From: an uncultured Lachnospiraceae bacterium
Lineage (GTDB): Bacteria; Bacillota; Clostridia; Lachnospirales; Lachnospiraceae
Direction: 5' to 3'
Assembly (NCBI GenBank): GCA_910580195.1
Contig: CAJTWA010000016.1
Span: 1-64,000, forward strand
Length of the DNA: 64,000 nucleotides
In this document: positions 15,954 to 24,768 of the stretch, in pieces
How positions within the stretch are numbered: position 1 is the first letter of the stretch
Layout: each line of letters begins with the position of its first letter
The notes under the pieces: generated by a model
Databases searched by the model: none
The model's input: only the letters and a program-made list of their open reading frames with translations
What the model was told of the DNA's origin: nothing
Program-made: the position numbers and the translations under genes

Positions 15954-16115
15954 GGCGTGCCTGAAAATTAATTCCCGCAATCTGCTGCCCCGCTTCACAC
16001 CAGCTTTCATGCTGAATTTCATCAATGTAGCCCACTGCATCTCCGAAATTCAGCATAAAACTTGATGCAAATTGGGTCAACATTTTGCAGAAAGCAATTT
16101 TCAGGCACACTCTAG
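15951..16115. mobile_element. MITE-like hairpin element, copy B
   Basis: The left end TAGGGCGTGCCTGAAAATT and the right end AATTTTCAGGCACACTCTA are near-perfect inverted repeats. An inner pair ATGCTGAATTTC/GAAATTCAGCAT makes a second stem. Its terminal motif (AGRGYGTGYYTGAAAA) is that of copies A and C. A further partial left end (AGGGAGCGTCTGAAAA) follows at 16114. Confidence 0.65.
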
Positions 16116-16203
16116 GGAGCGTCTGAAAACCAGCAAAATAACTAAATTTAAACTTGAATTTTTGGCAAAAACAGAGAAAGTCACCAACCCCAGAATCCAC
16201 CCA

Positions 16204-16232
16204 TTGACTTTCCAAATAAGTTGCGTTATCAT
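16204..16232 (+). promoter_or_regulatory. Promoter of the beta-glucoside PTS operon
   Basis: TTGACT (16204-16209), a 17-bp spacer and TATCAT (16227-16232), just ahead of the antiterminator target. The predicted transcript starts near 16239. Confidence 0.75.
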
Positions 16233-16244
16233 AAGAGCACAAAC

Positions 16245-16346
16245 AGGATAGTGATTGCGCAAGCAAGCTAAACCTATATGTAAAATAATACGGAAACAAG
16301 CTAAACTGAATGATTTTCTTCCGTATGTTTTTCATATAGGTTTTTT
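16245..16346 (+). promoter_or_regulatory. RAT antiterminator site overlapping a terminator
   Basis: Positions 16245-16275 read AGGATAGTGATTGCG, then CAAGCAAGCTAAACCT, a clear match to the BglG/LicT ribonucleic antiterminator consensus (GGAT-GT-A--G, loop, C--GC-AAACC). Its 3' end overlaps the left arm of a terminator: AACCTATATG plus ATACGGAA pair with TTCCGTAT plus CATATAGGTT and are followed by TTTTTT ending at 16346. By family knowledge, binding of the dephosphorylated-EII-activated antiterminator to the RAT blocks the terminator. Confidence 0.88.
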
Positions 16347-16380
16347 GTATGGTTTGGAAAGATGGTAAGAGGTGGAGGAA

Positions 16381-17226
16381 ATGAAGATTTACAAAGCCCT
16401 AAACAACAATGCAGCAGTTGTATTAGACGAAAAAGGCCATGAGAAAATTGTCATGGGAAAAGGCATCTGCTTTAAGAAAAAAGCAGGCGACGAGATTCCC
16501 GGGGAATTGGCAGAAAAAGTATTTTCCCTGTCCGGAGCGGAGGCAAACAGCAAGTTCCAAGCCTTAATACAGGACGTCCCCATGGAGCACATCGCACTGG
16601 GGGAAGAAATCATTGCAGAAGCAAAGGCGCGCCTTGGGCAGAAAATGAACGATATGGTCTATATTTCCCTGATAGACCACGTACATACCTCTATTGTCCG
16701 GTTTTTGGAAGGGATTACCGTGAAAAATATCCTGCTGTGGGATATCCGCAAATTTTATAAGGAAGAATACCAGATTGGCCTGTGGGCCTTGGAATTGGTA
16801 AAGGAAACGTGTAGCGTGGAGCTGCCGGAGGATGAAGCTGGGTTTATCGCCCTCCATCTGGCAAATGCCCAGATGGATGAGGAAAAAATGCAGAACATGT
16901 ACGAAATTACCCGGATTATGCAGGAAATTTTAAATATAGTAAGGTACTATTTTAAGGTTACATTCGATGAAGATGATGTGTATTACTACCGTTTTGTCAC
17001 CCACCTTAAATTTTTTGCCAAAAGGCTGTCGGAACACAAGCTTTATGAAGGGGATGACAACGACGAACTGTGGGGCGTGGTGAAGGAAAAATATCCGGAT
17101 ACCTTCCGCTGCGTGGAAAAAATTACGGCATTTATTGAAAAGAAATACGAATATAAACTGTTAAAGGATGAGCAGCTTTACCTGACAATCCACATAGAGC
17201 GGGCCATCCATAAAGCAAGGGAATAG
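16381..17226 (+). CDS. licT: BglG/LicT-type transcription antiterminator
   Basis: A 281-residue RNA-binding antiterminator. The CAT RNA-binding domain covers about 1-55 (KALNNNAAVVLDEKGHEKIVMGKGICF). Two PRD domains follow, with the phosphorylatable His residues in LIDHVHTS and ALHLANA (PRD1) and FVTHLKFF and TIHIERA (PRD2). EII and HPr phosphorylate these to set activity. GAGGTGGAGG precedes the ATG at 16381. The gene follows a RAT/terminator in its own leader and precedes the EIIBCA gene that presumably controls it. The symbol is used for family resemblance (LicT/BglG/SacY). Confidence 0.92.
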   Translation: MKIYKALNNNAAVVLDEKGHEKIVMGKGICFKKKAGDEIPGELAEKVFSLSGAEANSKFQALIQDVPMEHIALGEEIIAEAKARLGQKMNDMVYISLIDHVHTSIVRFLEGITVKNILLWDIRKFYKEEYQIGLWALELVKETCSVELPEDEAGFIALHLANAQMDEEKMQNMYEITRIMQEILNIVRYYFKVTFDEDDVYYYRFVTHLKFFAKRLSEHKLYEGDDNDELWGVVKEKYPDTFRCVEKITAFIEKKYEYKLLKDEQLYLTIHIERAIHKARE

Positions 17227-17267
17227 TTCCCATAAATATCTTAGGAAAACACAAAATCATGTATGCC

Positions 17268-17303
17268 AGGATGGTGACAGGGGTAAGACTGCTGGCCAAA
17301 CCT
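17268..17303 (+). promoter_or_regulatory. Second RAT-like site before EIIBCA gene
   Basis: The sequence runs AGGATGGTGACAGGGG, then five bases, then CTGCTGGCCAAACCT, keeping GGAT-GT-AC-G and C-GGC-AAACC. No GC-rich terminator follows. Instead the AT palindrome AAAATAAAATTTTATTTT (about 17309-17326) lies between the site and the AGGAGG of the PTS gene, with CCT of the RAT able to pair with AGG of that ribosome site. This suggests control of translation or a decayed antiterminator. Confidence 0.55.
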
Positions 17304-17339
17304 TCATAAAATAAAATTTTATTTTCAGGAGGAAAAAAG

Positions 17340-19274
17340 ATGGGTAAGTATGGAAATCTGGCACAGGACATCGTTAAGAACATCGGGGGGAAGGGGAACG
17401 TCATAAGCCTGACGCATTGCATCACAAGGCTCCGGTTTAAGCTGAAGGACGAAAGCAAGGCCAAGGACGATGTGCTGAAAAACATGGATGGGGTGGTGAC
17501 TGTCATGAAAAGCGGCGGGCAGTACCAAGTAGTAATCGGCAACCATGTGCCGGAAGTATATGCGGACGTGATGCCGCTGTTAGGGCTTGAGGACGGTGCG
17601 TCCCAGCAGGAGGAAGAAGCGCCGTCAGGGAACCTCTTTAACCGGTTCATTGACATTATTTCTGGCATTTTCCAGCCAATCTTAGGGATTATGGCTGCCT
17701 GCGGGATGGTGAAGGGGCTTAATGCATTATTTGTCGCATTAGGGCTGTATGGAGATGCCTGCGGGGGGTATTTAATCTTGAATTCCATTGGGGATGGGCT
17801 CTTTCATTTCCTCCCGCTGTTCCTAGGTTACACCGCTGCAAAAAAATTTAACATGAAGCCGATGATTGGGCTGGTAATCGGAGCGATTATGTGTTATCCT
17901 AGTATACAAGGGAGTGCCCTTTCCACAGGTGGGGAAGCGCTCTACACGCTGTTTTCTGGAACCATGTTTGAATCAGCCGTATACACGGATTTCTTCGGCA
18001 TACCGCTGATAGCCATGGATTATACAGGAACTGTGGTCCCAGTCATATTTGTAGTATATTTTGCATCCAAATGTGAGAAATTTTTTGGGAAATTCATACC
18101 AGATTTGGTAAAGTTTTTCTTTGTCCCTATGCTGACGCTGCTTGTGGCGATTCCGGCAGGCCTTTTGGTGATTGGGCCTCTGGCTTCTTTTGCATCCACG
18201 GTGATTGCAGAGGCTGTCATGTCCGTGCGGGATTTCAGCCCAATGCTTGCAGGGGCAATTGTAGGGCTTACATGGCAGATTTTAGTCATTTTCGGCCTTC
18301 ATTGGGGATTTATCCCGGTTTACATCAACAACATCATGACAAATGGATATGACAATGTGATGATGCCGTTTTTTGCTTGTACATTTGCAACAAGCGCAGT
18401 TGTTTTAGCAATTTTCTTTAAGACGAAGAATAAGCAGATGAAGGAGCTTGCGCTGCCGAACTTTATTTCAGGCATCTTCGGCGTGACGGAGCCGGCAATT
18501 TACGGTATCCTCCTTCCCTTGAAAAAACCCTTTATCATTAGCTGCATTGCCGGAGGGATTGGCGGGGGCTTCTATGGAGCCTTCAACTTCCGGAAATTTA
18601 TGATGGGGGGCATGGGGATTTTCGAATTCCCTGCAATGATTGAGCCAGACGGCGGCATGGGCAACCTGATTGTGGCAGTAGTTGGGGTCATCCTTACCAT
18701 GGCGATTGCTTTTGCGGCAACCATGGTGTTCTATAAAGAGGAAGAACCGGCAGCAGCAGGGGCGCAATGCCCGGCAGCGGCCCAAGGCAAAAGGGAAGGC
18801 GCGCAGGGCGCTATCACAAAACGGTTTGAAATTGCAAGCCCTATGGCGGGGAAGGTGCTGAAATTGGAAACCATCCATGACGATGCCTTTGCCTCAGGCG
18901 TATTGGGGAAAGGAGCGGCCATCCTGCCGGAGCGGGGTGAGGTCTTTGCACCTGCGGACGGCGTAGTTTCCACATTGTTCCCGACTCTCCATGCCATTGG
19001 GATGGAAACCGACGATGGGGCGGAGCTTTTAATCCATATCGGGCTGGATACCGTCCAGTTGGAAGGGAAAGGCTTTGAAGCCATGGTCAGCCAAGGGGAA
19101 CGGGTGAAGCAAGGGCAGCTTCTGGTGAAATTTGACATGGATTACATCACAAGCCAAGGGTTTTGCTTAGAAACGCCGGTGCTTGTGGTAAATTCCGACG
19201 ATTACTTGGAAGTTGCAGAGAGCAAGGAAGAGCAGATGTTACCGGGGATTCCCCTGCTTACTGTCGTAGCTTAG
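17340..19274 (+). CDS. bglF: Beta-glucoside PTS permease EIIBCA
   Basis: A 644-residue membrane transporter that phosphorylates beta-glucosides during uptake. The EIIB domain lies at about 1-85 with phosphocysteine C27 (SLTHCITRLRF). The EIIC domain spans about 100-460 with many helices and GIFGVTEPAIYGILLP. A short linker precedes the EIIA domain (about 500-640), with phospho-His near 566 (LLIHIGLDTV). Domain order B-C-A is that of BglF. AGGAGG precedes the ATG. It sits between the antiterminator gene and a GH1 phospho-glucosidase, giving the complete bgl logic. The exact sugar (salicin, arbutin, cellobiose) is inferred only from family. Confidence 0.93.
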   Translation: MGKYGNLAQDIVKNIGGKGNVISLTHCITRLRFKLKDESKAKDDVLKNMDGVVTVMKSGGQYQVVIGNHVPEVYADVMPLLGLEDGASQQEEEAPSGNLFNRFIDIISGIFQPILGIMAACGMVKGLNALFVALGLYGDACGGYLILNSIGDGLFHFLPLFLGYTAAKKFNMKPMIGLVIGAIMCYPSIQGSALSTGGEALYTLFSGTMFESAVYTDFFGIPLIAMDYTGTVVPVIFVVYFASKCEKFFGKFIPDLVKFFFVPMLTLLVAIPAGLLVIGPLASFASTVIAEAVMSVRDFSPMLAGAIVGLTWQILVIFGLHWGFIPVYINNIMTNGYDNVMMPFFACTFATSAVVLAIFFKTKNKQMKELALPNFISGIFGVTEPAIYGILLPLKKPFIISCIAGGIGGGFYGAFNFRKFMMGGMGIFEFPAMIEPDGGMGNLIVAVVGVILTMAIAFAATMVFYKEEEPAAAGAQCPAAAQGKREGAQGAITKRFEIASPMAGKVLKLETIHDDAFASGVLGKGAAILPERGEVFAPADGVVSTLFPTLHAIGMETDDGAELLIHIGLDTVQLEGKGFEAMVSQGERVKQGQLLVKFDMDYITSQGFCLETPVLVVNSDDYLEVAESKEEQMLPGIPLLTVVA

Positions 19275-19352
19275 GGATAGCGCTGGGTATGGAAGAAGTA
19301 TTACCGGGAGCCTGCTTTTGTACAGCAGGGACGGGATTGGATGGAGGAAGAC

Positions 19353-20780
19353 ATGGGATTACAGGAAAATTTTTTATGGGGCGGAGCCTCAGCGGCAAAT
19401 CAGTGTGAGGGCGGGATTTTTGAGGATGGCAGGGGGCTTGCTAACGTGGATGTCTGCCCGGCAGGCAAGGACAGGGGCGATGTGATTTCCGGCAGGAGGA
19501 AGATGCTTTCGATGGATCAAGAGCATACGTACCCTGCGGCAGTTGCAGTAGATTTTTACCATCATTTCCGGGAGGATATCCGGCTGCTTGGGGAACTGGG
19601 CTGCCGGGTATACCGGATGAGCATTGCATGGACCCGGATATTCCCCCAAGGGGACGAGGAAGAGCCCAACGAAGCAGGGCTTGAGTTCTACAAGGAAGTG
19701 TTCCGGGAGTGCCAGAAGAGAAACATCCGGCCATTGGTGACGATTTCCCATTTTGACTGCCCCATTGGGCTGATTGAGAAATACGGCGGGTGGCGGAACC
19801 GGAAGATGATAGGATTCTATTTAAAGCTGTGCAAGACCTTGTTTACACGTTACAAGGAGTATGTTTCCGATTGGCTGAATTTCAATGAAATCAATATGAT
19901 ACTGCACGCCCCGTTTATGGGGGCTGGGATTTGCTTTGAGCCGGGGGAGGACGAAGAAGCAGTGAAATACCAAGCAGCCCACCATGAACTGGTGGCAGGG
20001 GCGCTGGCGGTGAAGATGGCCCATGAAATCAACCCGAAGAACCGGGTAGGGTGCATGTTTGCCGCAGGGAGCGCGTATCCCCGCACCTGCAGCCCGGAGG
20101 ATGTGTGGGAAGCCCTCCTGACGGATCAGGAAAATTATTTCTTTGTGGACGTCCAAGCAAGGGGCTATTACCCGGCCTATGCAGTAAAACGCTTGAAAAA
20201 GCGGGGAATTTGGCCCAAAATGGATCCGGAAGATGAAGCAGTGCTGAAAAGCTACACCGTGGACTTTATTTCATTTTCCTACTATAACAGCAGATGCATT
20301 GCCGCCCCGGGCAGCGGCAGCGAGGAAGCAGAAGGGAACCTGTTCAAATCCGCCAAGAACCCCTACCTTACATTCAGCGAGTGGGGCTGGCCCATTGACC
20401 CGCTGGGGCTGCGCATAACCTTGAACCAAGTGTATGACCGTTACCAGAAGCCTTTGTTTATTGTGGAGAACGGCCTTGGGGCAGTGGATACCCCCGATGA
20501 AAACGGGGAAATCCATGACAGCTACCGGATTGAGTACCTGCGGGAGCATATCCGTGCAATGAAAGCGGCAGTGGAAGAGGATGGCGTAGAGCTGATAGGG
20601 TACACTTCCTGGGCACCCATTGATTTAATCAGCGCAGGCAGCGGAGAGATGAAGAAGCGGTATGGTTTTGTGTACGTGGATAAGCAGGAGGACGGAAGCG
20701 GGACTCTTGCGCGTACCAAGAAGCAGTCTTTCAGCTGGTACCAAAAGGTGATTGAGAGCAATGGGGAAGATTTGGGATAA
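19353..20780 (+). CDS. bglA: 6-phospho-beta-glucosidase (GH1)
   Basis: Hydrolyses phosphorylated beta-glucosides imported by the EII. 475 residues; the GH1 fold starts at FLWGGASAANQCEGG, the acid/base Glu is residue 179 (FNEIN, the phospho-glycosidase variant of NEP) and the nucleophile Glu is residue 372 (IVENGLG). The GRGLANVDV and KKRYGFVYVD segments are also typical of the GH1 phospho-beta-glucosidase branch. GGAGG at 19343 sets the start at 19353 rather than the in-frame ATG at 19341. It follows the permease by 78 bp and precedes ptsH. Confidence 0.93.
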   Translation: MGLQENFLWGGASAANQCEGGIFEDGRGLANVDVCPAGKDRGDVISGRRKMLSMDQEHTYPAAVAVDFYHHFREDIRLLGELGCRVYRMSIAWTRIFPQGDEEEPNEAGLEFYKEVFRECQKRNIRPLVTISHFDCPIGLIEKYGGWRNRKMIGFYLKLCKTLFTRYKEYVSDWLNFNEINMILHAPFMGAGICFEPGEDEEAVKYQAAHHELVAGALAVKMAHEINPKNRVGCMFAAGSAYPRTCSPEDVWEALLTDQENYFFVDVQARGYYPAYAVKRLKKRGIWPKMDPEDEAVLKSYTVDFISFSYYNSRCIAAPGSGSEEAEGNLFKSAKNPYLTFSEWGWPIDPLGLRITLNQVYDRYQKPLFIVENGLGAVDTPDENGEIHDSYRIEYLREHIRAMKAAVEEDGVELIGYTSWAPIDLISAGSGEMKKRYGFVYVDKQEDGSGTLARTKKQSFSWYQKVIESNGEDLG

Positions 20781-20806
20781 TAATAGAAAAAAAGGAGATT
20801 TTATTT

Positions 20807-21064
20807 ATGAAAAAGTTTGAATATCTCATCAAGGACGAAATCGGAATCCATGCAAGGCCAGCAGGGCTCTTAGTGAAAGAAGCAAAGAATTTTGAAAGTA
20901 AGATTATGCTGGTGAAGGATGGCAAATCTGCAGAAGCAACCAAGCTTATGGCAGTCATGGGCCTTGGGGTGAAATGCGGCCAGAACGTAGAAGTTACAGT
21001 AGAAGGCCCAGACGAAGACGCAGCTTTTGATGCAATGAAAACATTTTTCGAAACAAATCTGTAA
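20807..21064 (+). CDS. ptsH: HPr phosphocarrier protein
   Basis: An 85-residue phosphocarrier between EI and EIIs, with active His15 in IGIHARPAGLLV. The regulatory site is changed: aligned to Bacillus subtilis HPr (KSIMGVMSLG), this protein has TKLMAVMGLG, so position 46, the serine phosphorylated by HPr kinase, is lysine (Thr45-Lys46). It may therefore serve transport without CcpA signalling. AAGGAG precedes the ATG. It lies between the GH1 enzyme and EI, in the same operon. Confidence 0.95.
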   Translation: MKKFEYLIKDEIGIHARPAGLLVKEAKNFESKIMLVKDGKSAEATKLMAVMGLGVKCGQNVEVTVEGPDEDAAFDAMKTFFETNL

Positions 21065-21106
21065 TCTGAAACACAGGCTTCTGTGGGTAGAGGAGGTATG
21101 AAACCG

Positions 21107-22732
21107 ATGGTAAAATTATCTGGAAAATCAGTATATAAAGGGATTGTCCTAGGCCCGGTGGCTGTGCTGAAAAAGGACGACCAGCAGGTAAAGCGGGTAA
21201 AGATTACAGATGCGGATGCAGAACTGGGAAGGCTTGGCAAGGCCGGGGAGCAGGCAAGGGAGCAGCTTAAGGCCCTTTATGACAAAGCATTGAAGGAAGT
21301 TGGGGAAGCCAGCGCAGCTATTTTTGAAGTGCACCAAATGATGCTGGAGGACGAGGATTACCTTGAGTCCATCCACAATATGATCCGCACGGAAATGGTA
21401 AACGCAGAATATGCCGTTGCAGTGACTGGGGACAACTTTTCTGAAATGTTTGCCGGCATGGACGACGAATATATGAAAGCAAGGGCCGCTGACGTGAAAG
21501 ACATTTCCAACCGCCTTGTCCGCAACCTGACAGGGCAGCAGGATTTGGACCTTGCCTCCATGGAACCTTCCATTATCGTGGCAGACGACTTAAGCCCAAG
21601 CGAAACCGTCCAGATGGATAAGTCCAAAATTTTGGCATTTGTGACGGTCCATGGTTCCACCAATTCCCATACCTCGATTTTGGCAAGGATGATGAACATT
21701 CCGGCGCTGGTAAGCGTGCCGCTGAATCTTGACGAGGTACATACGGGCATGAAGGCTGTTGTGGACGGGTTTTCCGGGGAAGTAATTTTTGAGCCTTCCG
21801 AGGAAATCTGCCAAGCAACTGAGGAACGGGTCCGCGAGGAGCAGGAAAAGCTGCAGCTTCTCCATACCCTTAAGGGGAAAGAGAACGTAACCCTCGCCGG
21901 GCGCAAAATCAATATTTATGCAAATATCGGCGGTGTCGGCGACGTGGGCTATGTGCTGGAAAATGATGCAGGTGGGATTGGCTTGTTCCGGAGCGAGTTC
22001 TTGTACCTTGGCAGGGATGATTTCCCGACAGAGGAAGAGCAGTTCTCCGCATACCGGCAGGTGGTGCAGACCATGGCTGGGAAAAAGGTTATTATCCGTA
22101 CGCTGGACATTGGTGCAGACAAGCAGGTGGATTACTTCAACCTCGGAAATGAGGATAACCCTGCCATGGGTTACCGTGCAATCCGCATCTGCTTAAAGCA
22201 GCCGGATATCTTCAAGACCCAGCTGCGCGCATTGCTCCGTGCTACCATGTACGGTAACCTGTCCATCATGTACCCCATGATAACTTCCGTGGATGAAGTG
22301 AAGCGGATTTATGAAATCGTGGACGAAGTGAAGGCAGAATTGGATGAAGCGCAGGTTCCATATAAAGTGCCGGAGCAGGGCATCATGATTGAAACCCCTG
22401 CGGCAGTTATGGTAAGCGATGATTTGGCAGAGCTGGTAGACTTTTTCAGCATCGGCACCAATGACCTGACACAGTACACATTGGCGGTAGACAGGCAGAA
22501 CGCACGTCTGGATGATTTCTACAACCCACACCACAAGGCAATCCTCCGGATGATCCAGATGGTTGTGGACAGCGCCCACAAGGCAGGGAAGTGGGCCGGC
22601 ATCTGCGGGGAGCTTGGGGCAGACTTAGAGCTGACCGAAGAATTCTTAAAGATGGGCTTGGATGAACTGTCCGTATCGCCTTCCATGGTGCTGCGGGTGA
22701 GGAAAGCTGTCCGGGAATCTGAGATTGCTTAA
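21107..22732 (+). CDS. ptsI: PTS enzyme I (phosphoenolpyruvate-protein phosphotransferase)
   Basis: Starts the PTS phosphorelay by moving phosphate from PEP to HPr. 542 residues; phospho-His188 lies in GSTNSHTSILARMMNIPALV, the PEP-binding region in GLFRSEFLYLGRDDFPTEEEQ, and Cys500 in ICGELGAD corresponds to the active Cys of the family. The start is set at 21107, about ten bases after GGAGG; the ATG at 21098 would be too close. It is last in the operon and followed by a strong bidirectional hairpin. Confidence 0.95.
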   Translation: MVKLSGKSVYKGIVLGPVAVLKKDDQQVKRVKITDADAELGRLGKAGEQAREQLKALYDKALKEVGEASAAIFEVHQMMLEDEDYLESIHNMIRTEMVNAEYAVAVTGDNFSEMFAGMDDEYMKARAADVKDISNRLVRNLTGQQDLDLASMEPSIIVADDLSPSETVQMDKSKILAFVTVHGSTNSHTSILARMMNIPALVSVPLNLDEVHTGMKAVVDGFSGEVIFEPSEEICQATEERVREEQEKLQLLHTLKGKENVTLAGRKINIYANIGGVGDVGYVLENDAGGIGLFRSEFLYLGRDDFPTEEEQFSAYRQVVQTMAGKKVIIRTLDIGADKQVDYFNLGNEDNPAMGYRAIRICLKQPDIFKTQLRALLRATMYGNLSIMYPMITSVDEVKRIYEIVDEVKAELDEAQVPYKVPEQGIMIETPAAVMVSDDLAELVDFFSIGTNDLTQYTLAVDRQNARLDDFYNPHHKAILRMIQMVVDSAHKAGKWAGICGELGADLELTEEFLKMGLDELSVSPSMVLRVRKAVRESEIA

Positions 22733-22757
22733 CCAGGACGGGCAGAATAGCATAGAA

Positions 22758-22796
22758 AAAAGAGCGTGTTTCCTTTGGGGGGACACGCTCTTTCTT
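22758..22796. terminator. Bidirectional terminator between ptsI and RpiR gene
   Basis: AAAGAGCGTGT pairs with ACACGCTCTTT around a TTCCTTTGGGG-type loop, with an A-run on the left and T-rich sequence on the right. It serves the converging ptsI and RpiR-type genes. Confidence 0.8.
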
Positions 22797-22799
22797 ATG

Positions 22800-23657
22800 C
22801 TACAGCAGTTTCTGGGTAATTGCTTCTGCGGTAGAAGTCCGGGCTGCTGCAAACAGCTCTGGCCTGCGCTTGCAGAACCCATAAAACAGACATTCAATCA
22901 GGAACAGCTGCCCCATCTTCGCAGGCACGGAGCCAGACTGGAGGGGGCTCTCGTTGTAGCCGCAGAGCAAAACCACGTCTGCAAATTCCGCTGCCCGGGA
23001 TTTGGGGAAATGGGTAATCAGTATGATGGGGATGCCCCGCCCCTTTGCAATGTTCATAATGTCTTCCATATCCTTTGTGGAGCCGGAGTAGGAAAAAAAC
23101 AGGATGACATCCTTAGAGGTTGCCAATGCAATGCTCATGGCCTGCATATGGGAATCTGCGATGTGGACAAACCGGGAAGTTGCAGTGGAAAAGCGTGCCC
23201 AAGCCTCCATTGCCATTACCATGCTGCCCCCCTGCCCAAAGCAGAATACCCGGTCTGCATCAGAGAGGAGGTCCACTGCCCTTGTAACATCTTTTTCATC
23301 CAGCAGGTCCAAGGTTTCATTCAGGGAGAGGATGTTGGAGGCATGCAGTTTATGGAACACGCTGCCCAAGGTATCCTCAGAGGTAATGGTTTCCGGGGAA
23401 TCCGAAGGGTCCCCTAAATCAGTGACATAAGCTGCCTTTGCCAAGGCCAGCTTAAAGTCATTGTACCCTGACAGCCCAAGGCCATGGCAGAAGCGGGTGA
23501 TGGAGGCTTCGGAAACGCCGCTGTTTTCTGCCAGTGTGGAAATGGACAGGTACTGGGCAGTGGAAGTGTTGGTAAAGATATAGTCTGCTAATTTTTTCCC
23601 GGAGCGTGTGAGGGAATGATATTGTTCCGTGATGTATTCCAAAATATTGCCGTTCAA
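22800..23657 (-). CDS. MurR/RpiR family regulator
   Basis: A 285-residue sugar-phosphate-responsive regulator. The N-terminal HTH_6 domain is at about 1-77 (SISTLAENSGVSEASITRFCHGLGLSGYNDFK); the C-terminal SIS domain is at about 130-265 (RVFCFGQGGSMVMAMEAWARF, FFSYSGSTKDME). A TTG start is used after AGGAGGAG. It is the last gene of the minus-strand nagB-nagA-ROK cluster. RpiR proteins in nan/nag loci sense ManNAc-6-P, GlcN-6-P or related phosphates, so it probably controls both this operon and the divergent sialic acid genes. Confidence 0.9.
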   Translation of the reverse strand: MNGNILEYITEQYHSLTRSGKKLADYIFTNTSTAQYLSISTLAENSGVSEASITRFCHGLGLSGYNDFKLALAKAAYVTDLGDPSDSPETITSEDTLGSVFHKLHASNILSLNETLDLLDEKDVTRAVDLLSDADRVFCFGQGGSMVMAMEAWARFSTATSRFVHIADSHMQAMSIALATSKDVILFFSYSGSTKDMEDIMNIAKGRGIPIILITHFPKSRAAEFADVVLLCGYNESPLQSGSVPAKMGQLFLIECLFYGFCKRRPELFAAARTSTAEAITQKLL

Positions 23658-23764
23658 AATATCTCCTCCTTCTGTGGGAAACCTTTGATGGGAACTTATG
23701 CAAAAGCTGGGGGATTTACATAAACCATGCTTGGAAGCAGTTTTCAGGTGCGGTTCAGGGCGGG

Positions 23765-24655
23765 CTATTTTCCGGCTATGCCGTCCAGCATGGCAGCCCC
23801 CAGCATCCCTGCCTTATTCCCCAGTTCTGCTTTCTTAATCTCTACATGCCGGAAACTAGGCATGATATTCTGCTTCAGCTTTTCCTTTACTTGCTGCAGG
23901 ACATAGGGCTGTTCCAGCACGCCGCCCCCAAGGATGGCACAGGAGGGATTTACCATATGTATGATTGTAACCAGCCCATAGACGATTTCCATCATCCACT
24001 TGTCTATGATTTGCTGCACCTTGGGTTCTTCCCGGCGCCCAAAGATTGCCCTGCCGTCCGAGAGGGCGGGGTCAAATTCCATGGCCAGCTTAACAAGGGC
24101 AGTGGTAGAAGCGTACCGCTCATAGCACCCAGAAAAGAGATCCTGTGCGGGGTCACGGTCTTCGGGATGGGTGACAATGCCCCCGAATTCCCCTGCGGAA
24201 TAACTGCTCCCATGGTATAATTTCCCATTGAGGAACATGGCGCCGCCTACCCCGGTCCCATAAGTCAGGCAGACAAAATCTTTCTGCCCCCTTCCGGCCC
24301 CGAATGACGCTTCGCCGATGGCTGCTGCATTTACGTCATTTTCTACGGCGACGGGCACTTGGAATTCTTCTTCCATGATATCTTTTAACTTCGTCCCAGT
24401 ATAGCCCGGGATATTTTCGTTGGCATAGATGATGCAGCCTTTGGCTGGGTCTACCTGCCCGGCAGTGCTGATCCCAATCCGGTCAAATGGGCAGTTTTTT
24501 TGGTAGCCTGCAATGATATCCTTGGCGCGGCTTACCACATGGGGTCCTCCATGTAAGGCTTCTGTGGGGGTTTCCTTGAGTTCCGTTACGTTCCCGTCTG
24601 CATAGATCCCTGATTTTATGGCAGTACCTCCGATATCAAGTACCATTGTAGCCAT
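23765..24655 (-). CDS. ROK family sugar kinase, probable ManNAc/glucose-type kinase
   Basis: Phosphorylates a sugar with ATP; given the neighbours, ManNAc from sialic acid cleavage is the likely substrate (NanK role), though beta-glucoside or glucose kinase is possible. 296 residues: phosphate loop DIGGTAIKSGIY, substrate motif VENDVNAAAIGE, LTYGTGVGGAMFLNG and AGEFGG. The zinc-binding CxCGxxGCxE stretch of many ROK proteins is absent; only one Cys (FSGCYERYAS) is present there. AAGGAG precedes the ATG. It lies 113 bp after nagA on the same strand. Confidence 0.85.
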   Translation of the reverse strand: MATMVLDIGGTAIKSGIYADGNVTELKETPTEALHGGPHVVSRAKDIIAGYQKNCPFDRIGISTAGQVDPAKGCIIYANENIPGYTGTKLKDIMEEEFQVPVAVENDVNAAAIGEASFGAGRGQKDFVCLTYGTGVGGAMFLNGKLYHGSSYSAGEFGGIVTHPEDRDPAQDLFSGCYERYASTTALVKLAMEFDPALSDGRAIFGRREEPKVQQIIDKWMMEIVYGLVTIIHMVNPSCAILGGGVLEQPYVLQQVKEKLKQNIMPSFRHVEIKKAELGNKAGMLGAAMLDGIAGK

Positions 24656-24768
24656 AGTGAATTCTCCTTCCTGTTATGTGCTGCCGTTTGGCAGATGCGT
24701 AGGCATGTGGCTGCAAGGGGTGAAATCCCCGCAGCCTGCGAAAGATAGCTTGCTGCGGGGTATCCAAT

